Below, piece after piece: positions 11,964 to 23,081 of a DNA stretch of 64,000 nt. The stretch is taken from the NCBI GenBank assembly GCA_951799425.1, contig OX637392.1, forward strand, positions 38,330,593-38,394,592, given 5' to 3'. The notes beneath the pieces are model-generated. The model was not told the DNA's origin. It saw only the letters and a program-made list of their open reading frames with translations, and ran no database searches. The translations under genes were made by a program, and so were the position numbers. This DNA comes from Ilex aquifolium (Eukaryota; Streptophyta; Magnoliopsida; Aquifoliales; Aquifoliaceae). The stretch's first letter is position 1, and every line of letters begins with the position of its first letter.

Positions 11964-13821
11964 TGTCACGCCTTGAATTTCACAAAAGAGCGAATTAAAT
12001 AAGACATCATATTTTATCCAACATGCTTGTCAGTTTAAAATTAGATTGAACACAAAAATTCATTTGATTTTAATATAACACGTTTGTTTTTCAAAAATTC
12101 GGAATTCGAAACATTAGCAAGAGCGACTTTTGAGGGCATTATATATAAAAATTAAATCCAGCTAACTATCCAGATCATAAGAACCATTAAAAATTAACAA
12201 TGATCCACATCATTCATTCATCGCAACATAATCCAATATCAAGCCGGGGTGGTAAATGGAGACCCAAGAAGTCCTCCCAAATCGGGCAATTCTTCAAAAG
12301 TTTCATCTTCCAAAATTTAACACAAAAGCCATAACTTTATATTACAATATCCAAAAGAATAACCTCACACGAATTAATTAAGATAACATCACAAGCTCCT
12401 CCAAATACCCTTCGAATAAAAGTTTGTGTACAATCTTATTTCTATACAACGTTCTAATAGTAAATACAAAAAATTTTCTAAAAAGGAGTCCCTCCTAGCT
12501 CAAAGGTCCCACAAGCCTTCATCAATTAAGTCCCGGAATGCACACTAGTCTATAAAAATGTTAACAAGGGATGAATAACCATAGCCTAGTAGGATAATCC
12601 TTTTCCCAAGAATATACAAGGTTTTAAATGCCACCATTTCACAATCATAATAATAGGTAATGAAATAATTCATCAATAAGTCCATGTACACAATAAGTAG
12701 TAAGTAACATACCCATTCTTAAGAAACATAAAATATTCAAATACACATTTACAAAGTAACATACTCATTCGTAAGAGACAAATCAAATACATTATATACA
12801 AGATAACATATACTCTAAAGAACCCAAAATCTTAAGTTCAATCAAAGACCCATAAAAAATCAAGCTAGGTATTTAAACCCACAACCCAAATTCATTTAAT
12901 GTATGTAGGTTTACAAATTCATGGTAAACTCATCATTTAATTAAAACTCATAGCATGAAAACATGTATTTAGCTCATATTAAACAAATAGATATAGAAAA
13001 TACATATGGTGCATCAATGTATATGCAAGAGAAAGGAGAACCCTACCTCAAAACTCAAGAACCCAAGCTCCACCTTCAAATCTCCAAGTGAATCCAAGAA
13101 TCCCAAGCAATGTTCCTAGATTTCCAAGCAAAAGCCCTAGCTCTAATGACTTTCTTCTTCCCTCTTCTCTTTCCCTTTATCTTGTCCTATGGTTCTAAGA
13201 GTCGTATTAGGTGAGAATGGTGAAAACTAATGGGTTAAATGGGCTAAAAATGGGGTTTTATACCTAGAAATTCCTGTCTTTTATTGTTCATAAGGCCAAA
13301 AAATGCATTTTTTTTTAAATTACGGTTTTCCTCCCTTAAACATCTCCAATTTGAACTCTATGACAACCCTAAGGTTATTTGACGTTCTGGATTTATTTTT
13401 AATTTTATTTTAATCTGAAAAAATTTATTTTTATGATTTATCTCAAAATCAAAGTCAATTTACACCCATAACACCAAAATTATCGTTTTACACCTCTAAA
13501 CTGCTATATGAGGTAAACGTCTATCCCAATATTTTTTTGACCTCCCGGATTCAATGGTAATTTTATTTTGACCTTTAAAATATTAATAAATTTACTTAGT
13601 TACCCTTATAAAGCTTAAACACCTCAAAAATTAAAATTAACCCGAAAGTCAATACGTCTGAAAGTCAAACTTACGCGACTCTTCCTTTAACAACAATTCG
13701 AAGTTTTTTTTTTTTTTGGGTAAGTAACAACAATTCGAAGTTTCTTTCATCATTTTAATCATTTCAAAAAATACTAGTAAGTTAATATCATTTATATTTA
13801 TATGAAATACGGGATCTCACA
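11964..13821 (-). mobile_element. 3' LTR of a minus-strand element (family F)
   Basis: The LTR starts TGTCACGCC at 11964 and ends CTCACA at 13821. Immediately right of it, read on the minus strand, is the polypurine region TTTTAAAGAGGGTGAAT preceded by the AAGTTTC..GAAACTT hairpin. This makes it the 3' LTR of an element whose interior extends to the right. A TATA-like stretch is near 13255. The matching second LTR was not found. Confidence 0.75.
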
Positions 13822-14410
13822 ATTCACCCTCTTTAAAATAAGTTTCTTCCTCGAAACTTAGGCTCCCTAGTCTAAGTTTCAATTGTTAATCACCAACCCA
13901 ACCAAGTGAACTCCATTCACCAACACAAGAATATATGCTCAAGTTTCTTTTGTGAATTCACTACCTTCAATATAACATATTTATATAGGCTAATAATCAA
14001 CAAATCCACCAATCTCAAACTACGAGTATTACGGTTCATTAAAATATTTCCAAGTCCATTTATGCCATCTCAGTTCTTCCCTTCAGTTTCATTCTTATAA
14101 TGTTGCTTCATATCTTATTATAATGTCTCAGATTTTTTCGTGTTTGCCCCATCATCATAGTTATTATAAGTCCCCAAATTCACATTCTTTTTAAGCTATT
14201 AATCTTTTCCAATATCCCCGTGTGACTACCAAAACTAATTTCTCACCACTAGGTCAACAAATTCATTGTTTACTCGTCACCTATGATTATCATTGAATTC
14301 TCAATATTATAATCATATAGAGTACCATGACACTCTTGCCCCATGCTCCCATCCATACTACTCCAGAGTGGATAGCTCAAGACATGGCATGGCCCAAGAT
14401 GTGCATGACC

Positions 14411-14415
14411 CTATC
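14411..14415. repeat. Target site duplication CTATC (left)
   Basis: CTATC directly precedes the LTR start TGTGACGCC and is repeated at 17075-17079, directly after the LTR end TTTTACA. Confidence 0.9.
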
Positions 14416-15819
14416 TGTGACGCCCCAAAATCCGGGGGTCCGTTGATCACCCATCAACCCGCGGAATACCTGTGGATATCGTGTAACTCGATATCACACC
14501 GTTGTGTCCCATTTACCGAGACCCATAATTTAACAAAATCGGACAGAGTTTCCTTTGTACGAGGAGCTCTACCCAAAACCCAACATGTACAATATAAAAT
14601 AACATGACCCATCCGAGGCCCAATATAACACAATGACTGCACCGGGTCCATTTATGAGTAAAAATTGACCACACCGGGTCCATTTATCCATACTCGTATA
14701 AAAACATGCAAGGTTATATTAAAAACGGTCCATATGAGTTTAATTACAACTCTCTTACATAAAATTACATGCCAAAACTAGTTTGCTCCAAAAGTTTTAC
14801 AAAAAGAGTTATAAAAGCCACAAGTCAGCTTTCTTCACCCTTGCGGCCCCGAATGAGAGCCGTCCACCGGCGTATATCCCGCACCTAAAATGTTTTCCCG
14901 TATAGGGTGAGCCACGCCCAGTAGAGTAATTCCTACAGAGGCTACTCCCCACCTAAGTGCACATGCAATGTTCACATTCAACAATTCATATTCACATCAA
15001 CATTCCAAGTAAGAATATGCAATTCTAGGTTGGAATTCTACATGTCATGCTATGAAATGAGATGAAACTCACTCGTGCATCATAAGCCGAGTCTTCACTA
15101 ACTCCCACCACATAATGCAATGCCAATGTGTAATAAAATCCGTCATTGATGAATTATATCCAATGATCACTTTGAAATAAAAGTCATGTGTTTATAAACC
15201 AAAACTTGTTGGATGTTACACCTCGAATGATCATTTCATAAACAAAATCATGTGTCTTTATGGGTAGCGGATTTTGGAATCACACTACCGGCTCCGCAAG
15301 CCTATCTACACTTTTTGGACTTTCACCGTCGGAGTGTATGAACCAGTAACCGGGTTTTTCACCCGAGGGAGTGTCTAACCCTTCTTGCTATACCCGACAC
15401 AAGTTTTTCCATGTCATGCGACCGTGCGACTCTGTTGAACCTTGGTCCAATGGTACCGAGCCCACTTATCAATCACCAAATGTGGTGTTTACTTTCAGCC
15501 ATGCACTCACACCCATGGAATGCGATATCCCCGTGCATATGCAATGTAATGTACCATTGCATGTCAATGTCATGTCTCATATGTAGTGAATGTCACATGG
15601 ACAACTTAAATCAAATTTTTTTTTATCATGTATCATGGACAATCATATCTTATACATATAACCTCCAAAAAAACTCATCCCAATGTCAATATATTAATAC
15701 ACATATATCAACATTTTATCTAACAACAACAACCAAGCATGCCATTACATAATCAAGCAATAACACCCTTAATCCTTAAGGCCTAATGTAAACATATAAT
15801 ATGCCCACAAAACAGCCCA

Positions 15820-16190
15820 CATAATAGCCCCTAAACAAGCCATATAACGGCCCCGAAACAAGCCATAAAACAGCCCCAAAACAAGCCATAAAATAGCCCC
15901 TAAAAAAGTCATAAAACAACCCACAATTTCAACCCAAAACAGTCCCTAAAACAGTCCACAATTTTAACCCAAAACAGCCACAATTTCAGCCCCTTAACAG
16001 CCCACAATTTCAACCCAAAACAGTCCACAATTTTAACCCAAAACAGTCCCTAAAACAATCCACAATTTTAATCCAAAACAGCCACAATTTCAGCCCCTTA
16101 ACAGCCCACAATTTTAGCCCCTTAACAGCCCCGAAATAGACTCAAAACAGTCCCTAAAACAGCCACATAACAGCCCCTTAAATCAGCCCA
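15820..16190. repeat. Degenerate minisatellite (ACAGCCC.. / CCACAATTTCAACCC)
   Basis: Many short degenerate units alternate: AACAGCCC, CCACAATTT, AACCCAAAACAG and CCCTAAAACAG. The units vary in length, so no single period applies. Confidence 0.85.
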
Positions 16191-16530
16191 AAAGGTAGGA
16201 ATGAAAACCAAGTAGGAAGAACCCTACCTCTTGGAACGTAGTAGAAATGGTAGGAAGCCTCAAGAACACCTCCTAAGCCCAAAACCTTTGATTTCTCCAA
16301 ATCTCCTCCTTTGGATCTTCGGTGAAACTTCTCGTTCTTGGTACGTACGCGTAGCCCTCGTCGAGAGGATCGACTTTAGTTCTTGGCTCGACGGATTCCG
16401 ACCGACGAAACTCCGTGAATCGGAAGAGAAAGCCTTGAAGTCCATTTTTTCTCTTTTCTCCCTTCTCTTCTCCTTCCAACGTGTGAGTGTGCTGAATATC
16501 AGAGATATTTTGTGCAAAATATCTAATTTT

Positions 16531-16812
16531 AGTCTCTATTTATAATTTCCAAGACTTGGCTCACATTGTGCCACACGCCCCCACTTGTTCGGGTCCGTTT
16601 TCGCCCCGAAACGATTAATTTCATCCCGATTAAAGTTCAAATTATTTTTACTTGAACTTTAATTCAATTATAGTCTCTATTTATAATTTTCAAGACTTGG
16701 CTCACATTTTGCCACACGCCCCCACTTGTTCGGGTCTGTTTTCGCCCCGAAACGATTAATTTCATCCCGATTAAAGTTCAAATTATTTTTATTTGAACTT
16801 TAATTCAATTAT
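16531..16812 (-). repeat. 141-bp tandem duplication covering the LTR promoter
   Basis: Copies at 16531-16671 and 16672-16812 each begin AGTCTCTATTTATAATTT and contain CACTTGTTCGGGTC and CCGAAACGATTAATTTC. Each copy carries its own TATA-like box. They differ at only a few bases. Confidence 0.9.
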
Positions 16813-18960
16813 AAGGAAATTTTATAAAATTTATTTGTGGGGACCTTTGTGAGGTCAGCCATCACCCAATCGCCTCGAAATACGTGCAAAATCTGACTAT
16901 CTCGAATTTCGATGAAATTTGACAGGGTAACTAGATTTCGCGATACGAATCTAACGGCGAAGTTCGTTGTGTCATCCGAACTCTAGAAACATGAGTATTT
17001 TAAATACGCATTATAGTGACAAATTACCGTTTTGCCATTTTTCAAAAAAAGTTCAAATTTACCCGAGTTTTACACTATCTACCCAAGTTCTCAACCACAC
17101 CTACTTCATATCCTTCTCATACTTGATCAAATACTATTATCAACCTTTAACAAATTGAAACGCACATTCAATATTATTGTCACAATATTTTAGCGTTTCA
17201 ACATCACCACTAAAAAATCATAAAAGTAGTTTTGGAATGCTCTCATTTTCATTCTTGTATAATGTATCCTTTATTAGAATCCCCTCAGTACCACATAATC
17301 TAATGGAAAACTACAAGTCTTCATGACTCGTGAACACCACAAGATTCCAAATAGTGATAATTTTCAAACTAGACACCTATATTCAAGAAAATTGATTTTT
17401 ACTTCACCAATTATACTTTTCACCTTCATCAATGTAATTATAACTAAATGGATAATCTCTGTAGTATTAAATCTAGCCAAATGTTTTCGTTGCACAATCT
17501 AATATATATTATAATTTCCCATTCACTTCTTTAATCCACTATAATCAGAACTAGCAACCAATAAAAATTACCCTCAAGTTTTTTCTCATAAGTGCAAGGT
17601 GCACACGGATTCCTCGATTAATACTTTTAGAACTATCTTAACATTTCTACATTTTTAACCAATTCCATCCACTCTATATCTTTCTTACACATCCTAATAA
17701 GATTCAATGCCAAATATTGTCTTTGAGTGTTGGACTGTCACTTAACAAGAAAACATCTCATGTAATAATCCGTACCAGAATGTTATAGCTTCCTTAGGCT
17801 CAAGATTCCACCAACACATTTTACAAAAGCTCTTAAGTCCCCATGATTCAATCTAGCAGCTCAATATTTCTTGAACTATAAAATATATCCAATAGTAAAG
17901 CTATATTCCTAAGGGTCCAACTAATGTTTTAATTCCACACCACTAATCACCATAACCTTAAAAATTTATCATGATCCACAAGATGATAACCATTCATCGG
18001 TTAATAGAGTAATCTCATACTTTGATTAAAAACTTCACTAAGTGTTCCTTTGTTAATATCAAAACCACCATGCATAATTTTTAACATTGATCTTCCGTAT
18101 TAATGTTTTTTAACATCACAAACAACTACAAATATTAGTTTCAGAAATTTATGATCTTCAATAACCTTCAAACCAATAATTCTCGACTCTGACCTATCAA
18201 GATCAAACCTAATGATGGATTGAGAAGGGAAGGAAACGAACTTCTATATTTCTACAATGTCTAACTTCCAATGACATTAAAAGATGCCACACCACGATAC
18301 GAGTTATGCCGAATATTGAACAACATCCTTGTTCCATTAGTTACTCAATATAAATGATCTCAAGTTTTTGAACATTTATGCTCCATGGTCCAATAATATT
18401 GAGGGCTAAAAATTTATTAAACTTTGTAGGTTTCCTTGGCACGTGACTCCAAAATTTAAATTTGTACTCTTGATCTTCATTTTCATTTAAATTCAATGAG
18501 TACGAATTAATTATCAACCCCACACTCGACTAAGGCATTCCCTATTATCACAAGTTTTAGATGGTCTAAGTGTAATGAACTATAAGCGCCACAAAATACA
18601 ATCACATAACAAACGAAACTAGTTCATGTTCTACCCCAAGGATGACACTTTCCATGTACTTGGGAGAGTTATTGTCCTATAACGCTCACACGTAGTCCAA
18701 TCCCGCCAACCTTTTCATGCCATTACTAATTTCCTCACTCCATATTTATTTCCCTTCAAAGTCTTACCATGTCATTCTCATTCAATCTTCAAGCAAAGCC
18801 ATTTAATATTATTCCTTAATTATTGCACCATGATCTTTCATTCATAATCTTTCTAAATAAATATGGTGGGTTCCAATAATTTTGTTGGGCCATATTCTTT
18901 TTAGGCTCAAGATTATCTTAAGAAGTACCAATTACTAGCCTTTTAAGTTAGTATTATGCA

Positions 18961-19204
18961 ATATACACACTGTACACATGCTGGTACTTTTTGCATGTAT
19001 GCAAAGGGCAGGTGTCATAAGGATGCAATTTAAGCTTTCCACTTAGGTGGTGTTTGAATTTTTTTAATTCATGTTTGGTATCAACTAAAATTTAAGTACT
19101 GAATTGAATCAAACTGTTTGACAAATATAAGGAGTTGAAGTCTAAAAATTATTGTTATTCTAATTTTGCCTTTCTTTTTAACCATATTTCTGTAGCTACC
19201 TTAT
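18961..19204. other. Intergenic sequence, nothing recognised
   Basis: AT-rich sequence without an open frame or known motif. The stretch GGTGGTGTTTGAATTT at about 19046 and TGTTTGGTATC near 19071 are loosely MITE-like, but no partner end was found. Confidence 0.4.
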
Positions 19205-19560
19205 TCCTACCACCACCATCACAATGATGGTGGTGGTGGTGGTGGCGACGATGGTTGCGGCAACAACACAATGGTGGTGGTGGTGGTGGTTGTGGTGGAG
19301 GCGGCGGTGAAATAATGGTAGTGGTGGTGGCGGCGACACAATGTTGTTGTTGGCGGTGGTGGCATAATAGTAGTGGTGGTGGTGGCAGCGACACAATGGT
19401 GGTGGAGGTGGTGGCAATGACACAATGATAGTGGTGGTGGCGGCGACACAATGACGGTGGTGGCATAATATAAGTGGTAATGAGGGCACCATGGTGGTGG
19501 TAGGCGTGTTGGTAGTGGTGATGATGGCACAATGGTGGTAGTGGATGGTGGATATTGAAA
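19205..19560. repeat. GTG-rich micro/minisatellite
   Basis: Runs of GTG triplets alternate with GCGGCGACACAATG-type units. The minus strand gives overlapping His- and Pro-rich reading frames in all three phases, as expected of a triplet repeat, so these are not treated as genes. Confidence 0.93.
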
Positions 19561-19886
19561 AGTTAAGACTGTAAGATGCATTGAGGGTATATTTGTTCAT
19601 TATGAGGAATTGATAAAATCCTTACTAATAAACGAAAATTGTCCAACCTTCTGGAAGCTCAATCCCGTCTTCTTCTAAACCTTTTATAAGTTGCACGATC
19701 AATTTTATTATTTGTGATAGAGTTATATATTAAAAACTTTTTTTTTTTTGTTGTGAAACTCAATTTATTATTTAATAAAATTTCTTCATTTTCTATTGAG
19801 AATCTATATGTAAAATGTTTGCATTATATTAAATATAATTTTTTGGTGGCCGGTGGTCCACTATGATAGAGTTTTGGGTCAATAAT
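19561..19886. other. AT-rich intergenic sequence
   Basis: No gene, LTR or repeat boundary was recognised. A T10 run lies near 19740. The last five bases ATAAT (19882-19886) are the target duplication of the next solo LTR. Confidence 0.5.
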
Positions 19887-22270
19887 TGTGACGCCCCAAT
19901 TTTCGGGGGTCCTATATTAACCGTTGACCAACCGTCAACCCGCGGAAGTATCCGTGAATGTCCCTTAAACCCGACACCACGTCAAATAACATTCCTTTAA
20001 CCGGAATCATAACCCACAACTGTAAATTGAAATCAATTATTCATTTGGTTTAACCAAGACCCAACGCACCTTGATTTACACTCCATTATAGTCCATTTAC
20101 ATCATTGGAGGAAGGGAAAACATAGACTGAAAATAGGGCAAAGCAATTTAAAAAAAATCAGTAAATTTTGGAGAGTGTACCGGTACACAGTACCGGTACT
20201 GTTAACCTACTGGAAAGGGGGTACCGGTACACAGTACCAGTACCATACTGTACCGGTACCCAGTACCGGTACTCTCTGTCCAGTTTTGCCATTTTCAACC
20301 ATTTTTTATTTCCAATCCATTCAAAACCTTTCCCAATTCATCAAATACATGTTTGACAAGGATTTCCATATAAAACATGGTTTGTACAAGTTCTATTACA
20401 ATTGATTCCATATATTTACATATAGAAATGGAATTCTTACAAAAGCTTTACAAAATAACCATAAAAGCCACAAGTCGGCTTTCTTCAACCTTGAGGCTCG
20501 AAATGGGAGCCGTTCGCCGGTGTAAACCCCGCACCTGAAATGTTTTTCCCACAAAGGGTGAGCCACGCTCAATAGGGTATCTCCTAATGAGGCTACTCCC
20601 CAACCTAAATGCATATGAAATGTTCACATGCCAAAATCAACAATTCATAACATTCCAAGCAAGGAAATATATTCAATGATGGAATTTGCAATGCCATGCT
20701 ATGGAATGAGGTGAGACCCACTCATGCATATCAACCGAGCCCTTCCCGGCTCCTCTACACATGCAAGTGTCAATGTGTACCAATCCGTCATTTATGTTGC
20801 ACATCAAATGACATTTCATTCTAGGGTCTTTATAGGGGTGGATGTTCATGGACTCACACCAAAGGTCACCCAACCTACACGGAATTCATGGACTTCCACC
20901 AACGGTTCCGCGTACACCGACACACTTTATGGGCTCATATACCAACGGAGTGCGTATCCAATCACCGGGTCTCTCACCCGAGGGATAGTCTAGCCCTTCT
21001 TGCTACCCCAACCCTAACAACCATGCAAACCGTGAGACTCGACTAGGTCACCGACCCGTATCACCCGAGCCCACTCGTCGTCCACCAAACTTGGTGAAGA
21101 CAACCGCCATGCACACACACCTACTAAATGCGATGTTCCCGTGCATATGCAATGTGATGTCCCATTGCAACAATAATACAATGTTCAATATGGTATGAGT
21201 AACATATGAACATTTACAACACATTTCACACACTTCATGGCAAAATCATATCATAAGCATATAATTTCCATAAAACGATTTCCAAGCATGTTGTCACATA
21301 ATCATGTTATCAACATCTTAAATTCCTCAAGGCATATACATAAACACATAACATGCCCACAATTCCATATAACCCAAGATTCACATTGGATTAATTTCAT
21401 GTACCCAATTCTAGAAATCTCATTTAGAAACTTCTAATTACCAATCCAATTAGAATTGATCTTTACCCAATTCCATAACCATTTCACCCAAATCAAACAA
21501 ATAGGCAAGAGATACACATCCTATCATCCTACCCATTTCATTAAAACATTCTAGGTTTGGAATAAACCTTAGTAGGAAGAAACCCTACCTCTTGAAGCGT
21601 AAGGAACGACCGTAGGAAGCTCCAAGACCCGATTCAAGCTCCAAGCCCTAGCTTCCCAAAATTCCGTTCCTCGAATTTCGCCCAAACCCGACCTTCTTGG
21701 TATGGTTTTTTAGTCCTTGGCGAGGAGAACAACTTTCTCTCTTGGCTCGAGTTGATTTGAGCTCTCAATCGTTGTAGATCGTGGAGAGAAGGTGGAGAAA
21801 ACTTTGCTCTTTCCCTCTCTTCCTCTCACGTGTATCGGCTGAACAAATGGGGAGAAAATTTGATTTTCTCCCCTTTAAATACCCTTTAAATACTTGGCCT
21901 TCAATGCGCCACACGGCCCTTATTTCCCGGGTCCGTTTTAGCCCCGAAACGATTAAATTTCGCTCCCATTCAAGTTCAAAATATTTTTCTTTTAACTTGC
22001 CGTCATTTATTTCTCAAAATTTAAAATTTTATTCAGAATCTCGTTTTTGGGTCTCCCGAGGTTCGACCGCCTCGTAAAACGCGAAAAATCCGACTAACTC
22101 GGAATTCAATGAAATTTGACAAGGTAACTAGGTTTCGCGAGATGAATCCAACGGTGATGTCCGTTTCGTCATCCGAGCTCTAGAAAATTTCAGGTTTACA
22201 ACCTGTACCATAGTGGCAATTTACCATTTTGCCCTTTTTCTCAAAAGTTTAAATTTCCTCGGGTTTTACA
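19887..22270 (-). mobile_element. Solo LTR (family C) with perfect TSD ATAAT
   Basis: A 2384-bp LTR starts TGTGACGCCCC and ends GGGTTTTACA, with ATAAT at 19882-19886 and 22271-22275. It has the same block order as LTR A (GAAATGTTTTTCCCAC, then AGGGTGAGCC near 20540, and outer sequences near 21900-22260) and an array of GTACCGGTAC palindromes near its left end. No internal domain is present, so it arose by LTR-LTR recombination. Confidence 0.93.
20177..20272. repeat. GTACCGGTAC palindrome array in LTR C
   Basis: Perfect 10-bp palindromes lie at 20177-20186, 20190-20199, 20221-20230, 20250-20259 and 20263-20272, with a one-mismatch copy at 20234-20243. The spacer holds CTACTGGAAAG, similar to the CACTGGAA spacer of other arrays. 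Confidence 0.92.
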
Positions 22271-22643
22271 ATAATGACAAGGAGTGAACTATTGGGTCAT
22301 TAAGGACAAAGTCGAGGAAAAAAAAACGTAATTAGGCTTCTTAATATGGTTTACCGCTATTTTCAAAACTCCGGTGGAATTTTTGATAAAATAGCATTAA
22401 ATGTTCAACCAAACGCTAGAATTACGCTTAGAATTCAAAAAATAAAATATTAACCGGCATTCTGAAACTAATAAATCAAAAATCATTGACAAAACCATCT
22501 CAAAAAATCATTCAGACAAATCATTATATATCTAGTGAAAGGGTTGTCACTACAACAAAAATCTTCATCACGAAGAAGGAAGGATTTTTTGAGTCAAAGC
22601 TACTACTATGAAGGTAGCAAACAAGTCAAGTTTAATACTTATA
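22271..22643. other. Intergenic sequence with a possible CACTA transposon terminus
   Basis: No gene is visible. At 22548 the sequence CACTACAACAAAAA matches the terminal motif of plant CACTA (En/Spm) elements. The opposite terminus was not found in the window. Short repeats such as CACTGTGAA and TCATTGTG at 32870-35720 could be subterminal repeats of the same element, but this is speculative. Confidence 0.3.
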
Positions 22644-23081
22644 GGGCTCGTTTGGTAGACGTGTTGTAGGTAGATTAAATATTGTATTGTATTATTACTT
22701 ATTTAATCGGGTCAAATACTTTGTTTGGTAGATAAATTTGATTATGTTTAAAATTTAAAACGTATACTAATCATATACTGATCGTATATTTTTAGTACCA
22801 TAGACCTGTATTATGAAGGTATTTTAATACCACCAGGAGAGGTGGTATTATAATTCATCTCAAATGTATTATTCTACATATTTACTATTATAACCTAACA
22901 ATTGATAAAACCAAACTGTCATCAATGTAACAAATAATGATTGAGGTTATTTTTGTTAATTCAACATTAATACCATGAAATAATGTCCTAACCAAACAAC
23001 CGATTGTATTAAATAACTATTATCCAACGCTTATATTGTGTATTGTCAAACACTATATAAAATTACGTATTATTCTAATAC

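Larger units (their letters stand above)
14416..17074 (-). mobile_element. Solo LTR (family B) with perfect TSD CTATC
   Basis: A 2659-bp LTR starts TGTGACGCCCC and ends TTTTACA, flanked on both sides by CTATC and without any internal region. It is the product of recombination between the two LTRs of one insertion. It shares its first ~60 bp and its outer third with LTR A. It has two minus-strand TATA-like boxes because of a 141-bp duplication, and a minisatellite-like tract at 15820-16190. It lies within the interior of element F. Confidence 0.93.
13822..18960 (-). mobile_element. Non-coding interior of element F, interrupted by a solo LTR
   Basis: The interior is read at 13822-14415 and 17075 to about 18960. 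It is AT-rich, has no open frame above about 65 codons, and shows no retroviral motif. It resembles in composition and layout the non-coding interiors at 44370-46758, so a large non-autonomous (LARD-like) element is likely. The primer-site end and the second LTR are not visible, and the right limit is arbitrary. Confidence 0.45.

Noticed and set aside
16260-16517. Basic minus-strand frames in LTR B, also similar to 3469-3678 in LTR A
   Set aside because: Similarity reflects shared LTR sequence downstream of the promoter; the frames are short and differ in length between LTRs. A conserved leader peptide is possible but not supported.
19155-19600. Three overlapping minus-strand frames encoding His/Pro-rich proteins
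   Set aside because: They are the three phases of a GTG triplet repeat; no start context, no homology, and all phases are equally open.
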